From an uncultured Bradyrhizobium sp. (lineage in GTDB: Bacteria > Pseudomonadota > Alphaproteobacteria > Rhizobiales > Xanthobacteraceae): a DNA stretch of 64,000 nt. The DNA is taken from the NCBI RefSeq assembly GCF_936928535.1, contig NZ_CAKZHY010000059.1, positions 16,745 to 80,744 of the forward strand. Reading direction: 5' to 3'. This document shows, piece by piece, positions 35,246 to 43,437 of the stretch (the first letter of the stretch is position 1; each line of letters starts with the position of its first letter). The notes under the pieces were generated by a model. That model was not told the origin of the DNA and searched no databases. It saw only the letters and a program-made list of their open reading frames with translations. A program made the translations under genes and the position numbers.

Positions 35246-35359
35246 TGCCACTGTTTTGCCCGACGGAGCAAACGAAATTCGCAAAATACGAAATCGCTGT
35301 GCATTTCTACTGTGCATGGGGTTGTTTTGCGGTTTTGGCGGGAGCGCCGGTCTGCGATC

Positions 35360-35761
35360 TCAATCCGCGACCGCGATCGCCTCGATCTCGATCAGCCATT
35401 CCGGCGCGGCCAGCGCGGAGACGCCGACGAGTGTCGAGGCTGGCGGCTCCATGCCCTCGAAGAAGGCCGAGCGGGCCTTGCCGATGATCGGGCGCAGCTC
35501 CGGCTTGTAGCCGACGACGAAGGTCGTGATCTTGACGATGTTGGCGTAGCTGGCGCCGGCCGCCTTCAGGGCGTGGCCGAGATTCTGCATCACCTGCGTC
35601 GTCTGCGCGGCGATATCGCCCTCGCCGACAATGCGTCCCTCTTCATCTGTCGACACCTGGCCGGAGATGTAGATCGTTCGCGCGCCGGAGGCGGTGACGA
35701 CGTGGGAATAAGCGGGGTTGTGGTGCAGGCCGCTGGGGCGGAGATGATCGAGCTTGGGCAT
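35360..35761 (-). CDS. RidA family protein (first of two)
   Basis: A 133-residue YjgF/YER057c/UK114 family protein. The ISGQVSTDEEG motif, the KITTFVVGYKPELRPI segment and the C-terminal PEWLIEIEAIAVA with the Glu are characteristic. The arginine that binds imine carboxylate in true RidA enzymes is not clearly in place, so deaminase activity is uncertain; it may belong to a Rid2-7 subgroup. I chose ATG 35761 (MPKLDHL) over an upstream start at 35836. It is 71 bases downstream of eipB on the same strand. Confidence 0.87.
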   Translation of the reverse strand: MPKLDHLRPSGLHHNPAYSHVVTASGARTIYISGQVSTDEEGRIVGEGDIAAQTTQVMQNLGHALKAAGASYANIVKITTFVVGYKPELRPIIGKARSAFFEGMEPPASTLVGVSALAAPEWLIEIEAIAVAD

Positions 35762-35832
35762 GATGTCGCTCCCGGAGTTTGTGGTTGGAAGGGAGCGTAA
35801 CCGGAGATGGCGTTGAGGGCTAGTGTCGCCGC

Positions 35833-36678
35833 TCAATTGCAGGGCTTGCTGTCCTTGACGTCGAACTTGCCCATCGCGCCGGAGATCACAAAATCGTTGT
35901 AATCGAGCACGAGCTGGCGGGACACGCCGTTCTCGTAAAGCTCGAACGACATCGCATAGACGGGCGTCTGCTCGCCCTCCTTCTGCGGGACGTCGCGGTC
36001 GAAATAGCTGACGGTCACCGGCCAGCGCATCAGCGATTTCATGTGCTCGTCCGATGTCGACGGATCAGGCGATGCGGCGCGGTCGGCGGGGATCGGCTGA
36101 CCGATCACGGTCAGCGTGTTGTAAACCTTCTGGCCATCGTCGGAGCCGTCATAGACGGAGAGCTCGAGCAGCGATTTGCCGTCCTTGGCGGCTGCGATGA
36201 TCCGCTGGATCTGCTCGGTCGGGAACACGATCTTGCCGTCGAGGGTGAAATTCTTCGGCGCCGGCAATTTCAGCTTGACGTTGATGTGGTCGCCGTCGCG
36301 CTCCGCCGAGCCGTCGACGAGGCCGGCCTCGGTCTCGTTCATCCGCGTCTCGATCTTGAAGCGATAGCTCTTGCCCGCGGCGTCCTCCCAGGAATTGGAG
36401 CGGAGGTCGCTCAGCGTGATCTTGCCCTCGCCGCTGTCGAGCTCGGAGACCTGGCGGAATTCGGACGTGTAGCCCTCGCAAGCGCTGCCGGCGAAATTGT
36501 AGAGGATGCGGCCTCGCGCGCTATTGATGGAATTGGAGCGCGATTTGACCAGGCTGAGATCATAGAGCGCCTGGTGCGGGAGGAACGGACCGTTCGCCGC
36601 ATGCGCCGCGCCACCGGCGCCGATAGCGGCCGCCGCGAGCGCCATCACACCGAGTGAAGTCCGGAAAAGGTGCACCAT
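35833..36678 (-). CDS. eipB: EipB-like periplasmic cell envelope integrity protein (DUF1849)
   Basis: A 281-residue protein with a signal peptide (cleavage near AHA-AN, residue 27). It matches DUF1849/EipB of Brucella, a periplasmic beta-spiral protein needed for envelope integrity, in length and in the two cysteines placed far apart (Cys67 in SACEGY and Cys280 at the extreme C-terminus). In Brucella these form a disulfide that closes the spiral. LPHQALYDLSL and MRWPVTVSYFD are conserved family stretches. The phenotype is expected from the family, not shown here. Confidence 0.88.
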   Translation of the reverse strand: MVHLFRTSLGVMALAAAAIGAGGAAHAANGPFLPHQALYDLSLVKSRSNSINSARGRILYNFAGSACEGYTSEFRQVSELDSGEGKITLSDLRSNSWEDAAGKSYRFKIETRMNETEAGLVDGSAERDGDHINVKLKLPAPKNFTLDGKIVFPTEQIQRIIAAAKDGKSLLELSVYDGSDDGQKVYNTLTVIGQPIPADRAASPDPSTSDEHMKSLMRWPVTVSYFDRDVPQKEGEQTPVYAMSFELYENGVSRQLVLDYNDFVISGAMGKFDVKDSKPCN

Positions 36679-36929
36679 ATCTATTCCCTGGGGACGCGCA
36701 GATTCGACACTTTAATGACCGTTCCATTGCGTCGCAACTGCGGCGGTTTCACGTAAATTTGCGCCTCTGCGCCGAACCTCCTGACCTTCCTCCGGAAAAC
36801 GCGATCCGCCCGGTCTGGCGCGGCCAAATCGCCTTGCTTGCATGTGTCGGCACGATGGGCGAAACAGGGCACAGCCGGCTGCTCCCGAATGCGCCGGACG
36901 GACGCGTTTTCAGACATTGAGGTTGAGAC

Positions 36930-37397
36930 ATGGCAGGCACGGTCGAGCAGAAACTGGCGGAACAGGGTATCAAGCTGCACGAGGCCCCCTCTCCCGTGGC
37001 CAATTACGTTCCGTTCGTCCGGACCGGCAATTTGCTGTTCGTCTCCGGCCAGGTCTGCTTCGATCCCTCAGGCAAGCTGATCGCGAAGGGCAAGCTCGGC
37101 GCCGGCGTCTCGATCGAGCAAGGCGCTGCAGCCGCGCGCGGCTGTGCCGTCAATCTGCTCGCGCAGGTCAAGGCCGCGCTCGGCGATCTCGACAAGGTCG
37201 TGCGCGTGGTGCGCCTCGGCGGCTTCATCAACTCGGCGCCGGACTTCCTGGACGGACCGAAGGTGCTGAACGGCGCCTCCGACCTGATGGTCGCAGCCTT
37301 TGGTGACAAGGGCCGCCACGCCCGCACCACCGTCGGCGTTGCCTCGCTGCCCGCGGATGCGGCGGTCGAGGTCGAAGGCGTGTTCGAGGTCGCCTGA
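36930..37397 (+). CDS. RidA family protein (second of two)
   Basis: A 155-residue RidA-like protein with the longer form common in alphaproteobacteria: YVPFVRTGNLLFVSGQVCFDPSGKL, VRVVRLGGFINSAPDFLDGPKVLNGASDLM and HARTTVGVASLPADAAVEVEGVFEVA. The RTTVGVASLP motif supplies the substrate-binding Arg, so it may hydrolyse reactive enamine/imine intermediates. It is 10 bases ahead of the glycerophosphodiesterase gene, probably in one operon. Confidence 0.9.
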   Translation: MAGTVEQKLAEQGIKLHEAPSPVANYVPFVRTGNLLFVSGQVCFDPSGKLIAKGKLGAGVSIEQGAAAARGCAVNLLAQVKAALGDLDKVVRVVRLGGFINSAPDFLDGPKVLNGASDLMVAAFGDKGRHARTTVGVASLPADAAVEVEGVFEVA

Positions 37398-37407
37398 GGT
37401 TAGCATC

Positions 37408-38154
37408 GTGCGTGCTCCGGAATGGCTGACAGCCCGGCCGGTCGCCCATCGCGGCCTACATGACATCTCGCGTGGCATCGTCGAGAACATGCCGGGCGCG
37501 GTACGGGCCGCGATCGCAGGCAATTTCGCGATCGAGGTAGACATTCAACTGTCCGCGGACGGCGAGGCCATGGTGCATCACGACCATGCGCTCGGCCGCC
37601 TGACCGACGCCACCGGCCCGGTGGTGGCGAAGACCGCAGCCGAACTGAAGGCCATCACGTTCAAGGACACGCCCGAGCGGATGATGTCACTCGGCGACCT
37701 CTGCGCCATGGTCGCCGGCCGGGTGCCGCTGGTGATCGAGGTGAAGAGCCATTTTGACGGCGACCGCAAGCTGGTGAAGCGGATGGCCGAGGTGCTGGCG
37801 TCCTATCAGGGCCAGGCGGTCGGCATGTCCTTCGACCCTGATCAGGTGCTGGCGCTGCGCGAGCTGCTGCCCTCCCGCCCGCGCGGCATCGTCGCACAGC
37901 GCAGCTATGAGGACGAATACTGGACCTATCTGACGCAGCAGCAGCGCGACAGCATGCTGTACCTGCGCCACGGCTTCCAGACCCAGCCGCATTTCGTCGC
38001 CTTCAAGGTCGATCACCTGCCGGCGCCCGCCCCCTGGATCGCCCGCAATATCTTCGGCTGCGCCCTGCTCGGCTGGACGGTGCGGACGGCCGAGCAGCGG
38101 ACACGGGTCGGGCAATATGCCGATCAGATGATCTTCGAGGGCTTCTTGCCATAG
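37408..38154 (+). CDS. Glycerophosphodiester phosphodiesterase
   Basis: A 248-residue GDPD/UgpQ family enzyme that cuts glycerophosphodiesters to glycerol-3-phosphate and an alcohol. The catalytic site is visible as VAHRGLHD (His-Arg), IEVDIQLSADG (Glu/Asp metal ligands) and VHHDHALGRLT (His). The frame is open upstream within the RidA gene; GTG at 37408 with GAGG eight bases before it is the likely start, in agreement with the family. No signal peptide, so cytoplasmic. Confidence 0.9.
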   Translation: MRAPEWLTARPVAHRGLHDISRGIVENMPGAVRAAIAGNFAIEVDIQLSADGEAMVHHDHALGRLTDATGPVVAKTAAELKAITFKDTPERMMSLGDLCAMVAGRVPLVIEVKSHFDGDRKLVKRMAEVLASYQGQAVGMSFDPDQVLALRELLPSRPRGIVAQRSYEDEYWTYLTQQQRDSMLYLRHGFQTQPHFVAFKVDHLPAPAPWIARNIFGCALLGWTVRTAEQRTRVGQYADQMIFEGFLP

Positions 38155-38208
38155 GCTTGATGGTCCCGACCCTTGAAGTCGCTGCTGCAATGAACGATCT
38201 TGGCTGCA

Positions 38209-39450
38209 ATGGCATCATCCGAAGTTACGCTCGAGGCCGTCCCGTCCATTGGCGAAGTCTCGCCGGAGGATTGGGACGCCTGCGCCAATCCCGGCAGGGC
38301 CTGCAATGGGCACCATTTGGGAACCTCATCCGGGCTTCCAGGCGATTCGCTTGGCCTGTTAAAGCCCGCCTATAACCCATTCGTCTCGCACGCCTTTCTT
38401 TCCGCCGTCGAAAAATCGGGTTCGGCCACGATTCGCACCGGCTGGGGACCACGACACCTCGTGGCCAAGGTCGACGGCCGCGTCGCCGGCGTCGTCCCCT
38501 GCTATCTGAAATCGCACAGCCAAGGCGAATACGTCTTCGACCGCGGTTGGGCGGATGCCTATGAGCGCGCCGGCGGACGCTATTACCCGAAGCTTCAGGT
38601 CTCTGTTCCCTTCACACCGGCCACAGGGCCGAGGCTGCTGGTGCGCGACGGCGTCGACCACGAGCGCATCACGGAAGCGTTGGCCAGCGGCCTGGTGGCG
38701 TTGTGCGGCGTCAGCAAGGCGTCCTCGGTGCACGTCACCTTCGCCCGCGAGGCCGAGTGGAAGCTGCTCGCCCAGCACGGCTTCCTCCAGCGCACCGACC
38801 AGCAGTTCCACTGGCGCAACGAGGGTTTTGCCACTTTCGACGACTTCCTGGCGACGCTGAACTCACGCCACCGCAAATCGATCAAGCGCGAGCGGCGCGA
38901 TGCGCTCGCGGCCGGCATCACCATCCACTGGCTCACCGGCAAGGACATCACCGAGGATGCCTGGGACGCCTTCTTCATGTTCTACATGGAGACGGGTTCG
39001 CGCAAATGGGGCCGCCCCTATCTCACCCGCGAATTCTTCTCGCTGATCGGCGAGACCATGAGCCAGGATGTGCTGCTCGTGATGGCCCGCCGCAACGACC
39101 GATGGATCGCGGGCGCGATCAACTTCATCGGCTCGGACACGCTGTTCGGCCGCAACTGGGGCGCAGTCGAGCATCATCCGTTCCTGCATTTCGAGGTCTG
39201 CTACTATCAGGCGATCGATTTTGCCATCAAACATGGGCTCACGCATGTCGAGGCCGGCGCGCAAGGCGAGCACAAGATCGCGCGCGGCTACCTGCCGCGG
39301 ACGACACATTCAGCCCATTTCATCGCCGACCCTGGATTGCGCCGCGCTATCGACGATTACCTCAAGCGCGAGCGCGCCTATGTCGCGGAGGCCGGACGGG
39401 AGCTCGCCGAGCTCGGCCCGTTCCGGAAGGGCATCGACGAGGCGCCTTGA
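38209..39450 (+). CDS. GNAT-like acyltransferase, COG3146 (peptidogalycan biosynthesis) type
   Basis: A 413-residue protein with the two-lobed acetyltransferase-like fold of COG3146 (DUF482). Recognisable segments are NPFVSHAFLSAVEKSG near the N-terminus, LNSRHRKSIKRERRDA, RNWGAVEHHPFLHFEVCYYQAIDFAI and the VEAGAQGEHKIARGYLP motif. The family is widespread in proteobacteria and is related to FemABX-type enzymes; the acceptor is not established. ATG at 38209 is chosen over an upstream TTG at 38200. It follows the phosphodiesterase gene by 54 bases. Confidence 0.87.
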   Translation: MASSEVTLEAVPSIGEVSPEDWDACANPGRACNGHHLGTSSGLPGDSLGLLKPAYNPFVSHAFLSAVEKSGSATIRTGWGPRHLVAKVDGRVAGVVPCYLKSHSQGEYVFDRGWADAYERAGGRYYPKLQVSVPFTPATGPRLLVRDGVDHERITEALASGLVALCGVSKASSVHVTFAREAEWKLLAQHGFLQRTDQQFHWRNEGFATFDDFLATLNSRHRKSIKRERRDALAAGITIHWLTGKDITEDAWDAFFMFYMETGSRKWGRPYLTREFFSLIGETMSQDVLLVMARRNDRWIAGAINFIGSDTLFGRNWGAVEHHPFLHFEVCYYQAIDFAIKHGLTHVEAGAQGEHKIARGYLPRTTHSAHFIADPGLRRAIDDYLKRERAYVAEAGRELAELGPFRKGIDEAP

Positions 39451-39498
39451 CGCGCACGCAGGGCTGGTGACAGTAAGCGCAAAATCTTGGAGCCCGCC

Positions 39499-39927
39499 AT
39501 GACCGCTTATGACCCGAACAATATCTTTGCAAAGATCCTGCGCGGCGAGTTTTCCTGTCACAAGGTCTACGATGACGAGCACGTCTTCGCCTTCCTCGAC
39601 ATCATGCCGCGCGTTCCGGGCCACACGCTGGTGATTCCGAAGGCCCCTGCCCGCAACATCCTCGACATCAAGGCCGACGACTATGCCCACGTCGCCCGCG
39701 GCGCGCACAAGATCGCTGGTGCGGCGATGAAGGCGTTCAAAGCCGACGGCATCACCGTGCAGCAGTTCAACGAAGCTGCCGGCGGACAGGTAGTGTTTCA
39801 TCTCCACATGCACGTGATGCCGCGCCACGATGGCGTAGCAATGCTTCCGCCCGCGAGCCGCAAGGAAGACGTCAAGGTGCTGGAAGAGAACGCGGCCAAG
39901 CTGATCGCGGCGCTGAAGGGAGGTTAG
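39499..39927 (+). CDS. HIT family protein
   Basis: A 142-residue histidine triad protein. The triad motif VVFHLHMHVMP (HxHxHxx) gives the nucleophile His. NNIFAKILRGE at the start and LDIMPRVPGHTLVIPK are typical of the Hint/PKCI branch, which hydrolyses AMP-lysine and adenosine phosphoramidates. ATG at 39499 fits the family start. It is followed by a palindromic repeat. Confidence 0.93.
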   Translation: MTAYDPNNIFAKILRGEFSCHKVYDDEHVFAFLDIMPRVPGHTLVIPKAPARNILDIKADDYAHVARGAHKIAGAAMKAFKADGITVQQFNEAAGGQVVFHLHMHVMPRHDGVAMLPPASRKEDVKVLEENAAKLIAALKGG

Positions 39928-39938
39928 GTCTCGCCACT

Positions 39939-40026
39939 CGTCATTACGAGCGCAGCGAAGCAATCCAGAATCCCTCTGCGGAGACAGTCTGGATTGCTTC
40001 CTCGCAAGAGTTCCTCGCAATGACGG
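39939..40026. repeat. Intergenic palindromic repeat, family A, second copy
   Basis: Outer arms CGTCATTACGAG and CTCGCAATGACG, inner arms GAAGCAATCCAGA and TCTGGATTGCTTC. Same family as 1126-1211. It lies between the convergent HIT and trmO genes. Confidence 0.85.
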
Positions 40027-40044
40027 GGCTAAAGCGGAGCGCCC

Positions 40045-40536
40045 TCATTCCGTCTGGAAATCGCCCTTCTGCGGCGCCGCCAGCGGCGTGAACTCGCAGC
40101 GATCGGGCTTGATGTCGATCAGCGGCGTCTCGTCGATGCAGTCGAGGCCGCGCACCAAAATCGCATTTCCTTCGATGCCGACCAGCTTCACGATCGATGT
40201 GCCGATCGGATTGGGCCGCACCGGCGAGCGCAGCGAAAAAGTGCCCCGGGTTTTGTCGTTGTTCTTCGGGCTTTGCAGCACGATGTCACGGCGCGACTTA
40301 TCGAGCCAATAGAGCACTTCCAGATTGTTGTAGAAATCGACGCCCTTGATCGCCGGCACGAAGGGCTCGAAGATCTCGAGGCGGCAGATCGGACCGTCAT
40401 GGCGCCCCTGCCGCGGCGTCTCCAGCCGCGACGTCCAGGGCGTGCGGATGCGGCCGATGAAGACGAGGCCGGCATCCTCAGTGGATGGCAGCTCGATGGC
40501 GACCTCACCCTCGCGGAGTTCGTTTTCGCGAACCAT
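40045..40536 (-). CDS. trmO: tRNA (adenine37-N6)-methyltransferase TrmO
   Basis: A 163-residue protein of the TsaA/TrmO family, which methylates N6-threonylcarbamoyladenosine-37 of tRNA-Thr using S-adenosylmethionine. The core stretches IGRIRTPW, DFYNNLEVLYWLDKSRRD and SLRSPVRPNPIGTSIVKLVGIEG with LRGLDCIDETPLIDIKP are present. ATG at 40536 has an AGGAATT ribosome binding site; an upstream in-frame start at 40584 lacks one. It is 32 bases after azlD on the same strand. Confidence 0.92.
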   Translation of the reverse strand: MVRENELREGEVAIELPSTEDAGLVFIGRIRTPWTSRLETPRQGRHDGPICRLEIFEPFVPAIKGVDFYNNLEVLYWLDKSRRDIVLQSPKNNDKTRGTFSLRSPVRPNPIGTSIVKLVGIEGNAILVRGLDCIDETPLIDIKPDRCEFTPLAAPQKGDFQTE

Positions 40537-40568
40537 AATTCCTGTTCCTTGCCTGTTCGAAGGCGGTT

Positions 40569-40919
40569 TTAACCCAACCACCACTGGCCGACCAGCATGA
40601 AGACTTCGCCGGCGACAACGCCGGCAAAGATCGAACGGCGGGCCAGCAGGAACACGACAAGTCCGGCGGCCACCGCGCCATAGCGCAAGCCATCCGGCAC
40701 GCTGGCGAGGGCACCGGGCGGCTGCACCACGATCTGGGCGATCACGCCGGCCAGGATCGCGGTCGCGACCGCCCTCACCCAGACCAGCAGCTCGGAGCCC
40801 TCATCGATGCCGCCGCCGAACCACAGGCCGAGCATGCGCCATATCTGGTTGGGGATGACGCCGGCGACAAACAGCACGACCAGCGCTTGCCAGTCACCGA
40901 TGAGTTGCGCGGCACTCAT
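40569..40919 (-). CDS. azlD: AzlD family branched-chain amino acid transport protein
   Basis: A 116-residue protein with four hydrophobic helices, the small partner of AzlC in branched-chain amino acid export across the inner membrane. Characteristic features are VAGVIPNQIWRMLGLW and a VWVRAVATAILAGVIAQ helix. The start overlaps the azlC stop by four bases (ATGA), so they are translationally coupled. The identity of the exported amino acids is inferred from the family. Confidence 0.88.
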   Translation of the reverse strand: MSAAQLIGDWQALVVLFVAGVIPNQIWRMLGLWFGGGIDEGSELLVWVRAVATAILAGVIAQIVVQPPGALASVPDGLRYGAVAAGLVVFLLARRSIFAGVVAGEVFMLVGQWWLG

Positions 40920-41656
40920 GCGCGCACCTCCCGCCACCAGTGCACGCCATAGGCAATCGTGCCGGCCACCACGCCACTGATCAGAATGTCGAGACCGGAG
41001 TTCATCTTCGCGGCCAGCGGATAGAGCAGGATACCGAGCGTAAGCGCGACCACGTCAGCGACCTCGCGGCTGTTGCGCGCGGTCGAGAACAGGAAGGACA
41101 GCGGCGTCAGCAAAAGGATCGCAGCACCCAACGTCTGCGTCAGGTTGGCGGCAAGGAAATAGCCGATCGTGTTGGCGGTCAGACACACCGAGACCAGACC
41201 GAAACCAAGTCCGTTGACGAAGGCGATGCGCCGCTCGCGCGGCACAAGCGGCAGGAAGCGATGGCATTCGACCCACAGAGTCACAGCCGTGAGATGCGCT
41301 GCAAAGAACAGCTCGCGCCGCTTGGTCGTCGGCGTGCGCATCAGCGGCAGCACCGAGACCACCATCGGAAACAGCCTGATCGCACTGACGGTGACCGCGA
41401 TCGCCGACTGGATGATGGTGGCGCCCGAACCGAGCGTCGTGATCAGGATGATCTGCGCGGGCCCGGCCCAGACGAACAGCGTCGAACAGAGCGCCCAGAG
41501 CAGGCTGAAATGGGTGTCATGGGCGAGCGCGCCGATGCCGAGATAGGTCGCGAACAGGACGAGCGTGAGGATCGTCTGCGTGATCGAGCGCAGCCCCCAG
41601 GCGAAGGCGCGCCACGGACTTTGCCATTGAGGGGAATCGAGCGGGGGAAGTGCCAC
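40916..41656 (-). CDS. azlC: AzlC family ABC-independent amino acid exporter
   Basis: A 246-residue integral membrane protein with about seven to eight helices. AWGLRSI near the N-terminus, STLFVWAGPAQIILITTLGSGA and AVTVSAIRLFPMVVSVLPL match the AzlC (LIV-E) family. With AzlD it forms an exporter, known for valine, isoleucine and leucine or their analogues. It is the first gene of an azlC-azlD-trmO run. Confidence 0.9.
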   Translation of the reverse strand: MALPPLDSPQWQSPWRAFAWGLRSITQTILTLVLFATYLGIGALAHDTHFSLLWALCSTLFVWAGPAQIILITTLGSGATIIQSAIAVTVSAIRLFPMVVSVLPLMRTPTTKRRELFFAAHLTAVTLWVECHRFLPLVPRERRIAFVNGLGFGLVSVCLTANTIGYFLAANLTQTLGAAILLLTPLSFLFSTARNSREVADVVALTLGILLYPLAAKMNSGLDILISGVVAGTIAYGVHWWREVRA

Positions 41657-41753
41657 GGGAGCTTGGCCGGCGTGAGGATCTTGCCCGCATAACGGACAAT
41701 GCGGACCGTCACGTCAAGGAAGCCCGCGGCGGGGCTGGCATGCGTAGCGCCTG

Positions 41754-42716
41754 CTACCCGCTCACCCCGCGGTTCTTCAGCACAAAACAAGCTCCGCCCG
41801 CCTTGCGGATGCGGTTGCAGAGATCGTCTGCCTCAGTTCGCGTGTCGGCGCCGATGCGCACCTGGTAGAAGGCGTGCGAGCCGCGGCTGCGAACCACCGA
41901 GGAGAGCAGGCTGGGATCGCGTTCGCCGATGACGGCGCTGAGCCGCGTGACGGCGCGGGAATACATCGCCAGCGCCTTGTTGCGGTCGAAGCCCGCGGCG
42001 AGCTGAACACCCCAGATCTTCGCAGCGGCGAGCTCGACGTGCTGCTCGAGCTCTGCGACGAACGGGTTCGGCGCGCGCTTCAACAACGCCATCAGATCGC
42101 GGCAGCTCGTCGGCGGCGAGCTCGGCGGTCCCTTGCCGGTGCTGCCCGCCTTGGCCCATGCGTCGACTGTCGCACCCGTGATGGCGTAGACGTAGTTGCG
42201 TGTCTGCTCCGGCATGCCGCCGGTGCCGGCGAGCCACTCCTGCACCCGTCGCGGCCCGGCATTGTAGGCGGCAGCGGCGAGGCCAAGATTGCCGAACTGA
42301 TTGCGCAGCTCATTCAAGAACTCGGCGGATTTTGGTAGCGCCTGAACAGGATTGAACGGATTGAGCAGTCCGCGCTCGCTCGCGGTCCCCGGCATGAACT
42401 GCGCGATCCCCTGCGCCTGCTCGCCACTGCGGGTTACGGGTCCCACTGCATCAGCCTGGAAACGGCTCTCCTGCCAGATCACGCGGGCGAAGAATTCAAG
42501 CGGCAGATTGGCATCCCGCGCAGCCGCCTCGACGATGAGGCAGATGGATTCCCGCGTGTCGCTCTCGCGCGCGGACTCGCCTGCAGCCGGTTTTGCCGGC
42601 CCCTCGGGGCCAAGCTGCGTCGGCGGGACCGAAGCATCCTCGGCGAGCGCCGGTGTGCAAACCAACGCCGCCGCGAGCACCCACCAGATCAGCTTCCGAG
42701 CCCGGATGAACGCCAT
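41754..42716 (-). CDS. Lytic murein transglycosylase with C-terminal SPOR-like region
   Basis: A 320-residue exported protein. A signal peptide (residues 1-25, ending PALA) precedes an SLT domain: VIWQESRFQADAVGP with the catalytic Glu, then GIAQFMPGTASERGL, LGLAAAAYNAGPRRV and TRNYVYAITG. It cleaves the glycan strands of peptidoglycan without water. The last 70 residues (FYQVRIGADTRTEADDLCNRIRKAGGACFVL) look like a SPOR domain, which would target it to septal denuded glycan. ATG at 42716 is preferred because it begins the signal peptide. Confidence 0.87.
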   Translation of the reverse strand: MAFIRARKLIWWVLAAALVCTPALAEDASVPPTQLGPEGPAKPAAGESARESDTRESICLIVEAAARDANLPLEFFARVIWQESRFQADAVGPVTRSGEQAQGIAQFMPGTASERGLLNPFNPVQALPKSAEFLNELRNQFGNLGLAAAAYNAGPRRVQEWLAGTGGMPEQTRNYVYAITGATVDAWAKAGSTGKGPPSSPPTSCRDLMALLKRAPNPFVAELEQHVELAAAKIWGVQLAAGFDRNKALAMYSRAVTRLSAVIGERDPSLLSSVVRSRGSHAFYQVRIGADTRTEADDLCNRIRKAGGACFVLKNRGVSG

Positions 42717-42798
42717 GTCGCTCCTAATATCGGCCCTTGAACTCCGGCCCCAAGGCAACTAGCAACAGCCGTAATGAACAACGCTGAGCCTGGCCAGA

Positions 42799-43437
42799 AT
42801 GCAGACAGTCTATATTGATCTCGACGGCACGCTGACCGATCCAAAGCCCGGGATCACGGGTTCGATCCAGTATGCCCTGAAAAAACTCGGCAAGGCGGTC
42901 CCGAGCCAGGATGAATTGACCTGGTGCATCGGGCCGCCCCTGCATGCGAGCCTGAAGGCGCTCACCGGAACCGAAGCACTGGCCAACCAGGCGCTCCTTC
43001 TGTACCGGGAACGATTTTCCGAGGTCGGACTGTTCGAGAACACGCCCTATCCGGGCATCCACGACACGCTGGCGGCGATCGCCGCAAGCGGCGCGCGCCT
43101 GTTCGTGGCGACCAGCAAGCCCGCGGTCTACGCCACCCGCATCGTCGAGCATTTCGGCTTGAAGCCCTATTTCGAGCGCGTGTTCGGCTCGGAGCTCGAC
43201 GGCACCCGCGCCGACAAGCGCGACCTGCTTCGTTACGCGCTCGAGGAGACCAAGGTCGACCCCGCCAGTGCCGTCATGATCGGCGACCGCAGCCATGACG
43301 TGGTCGGCGCCCGGACCAATGGCATGACGGCGATTGGCGTGCTCTATGGCTATGGCAGCGAGGCCGAGCTCAGGGACGCCGGCGCGCATCACATCTGCGC
43401 CGCACATCCGGAGTTGCTCGGCCACTGCGTCGCCTAA
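42799..43437 (+). CDS. HAD family hydrolase, phosphoglycolate phosphatase-like
   Basis: A 212-residue haloacid dehalogenase-type phosphatase. Motif I is YIDLDGTLTDPK (nucleophile Asp), motif II is ATSKP, and motifs III/IV are in VMIGDRSHDVVGARTNGM. The cap is of the Gph/YrfG type. Such enzymes dephosphorylate phosphoglycolate or nucleotides; the exact substrate is open. The 3' end overlaps the convergent aldoxime dehydratase gene by four bases. Confidence 0.87.
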   Translation: MQTVYIDLDGTLTDPKPGITGSIQYALKKLGKAVPSQDELTWCIGPPLHASLKALTGTEALANQALLLYRERFSEVGLFENTPYPGIHDTLAAIAASGARLFVATSKPAVYATRIVEHFGLKPYFERVFGSELDGTRADKRDLLRYALEETKVDPASAVMIGDRSHDVVGARTNGMTAIGVLYGYGSEAELRDAGAHHICAAHPELLGHCVA

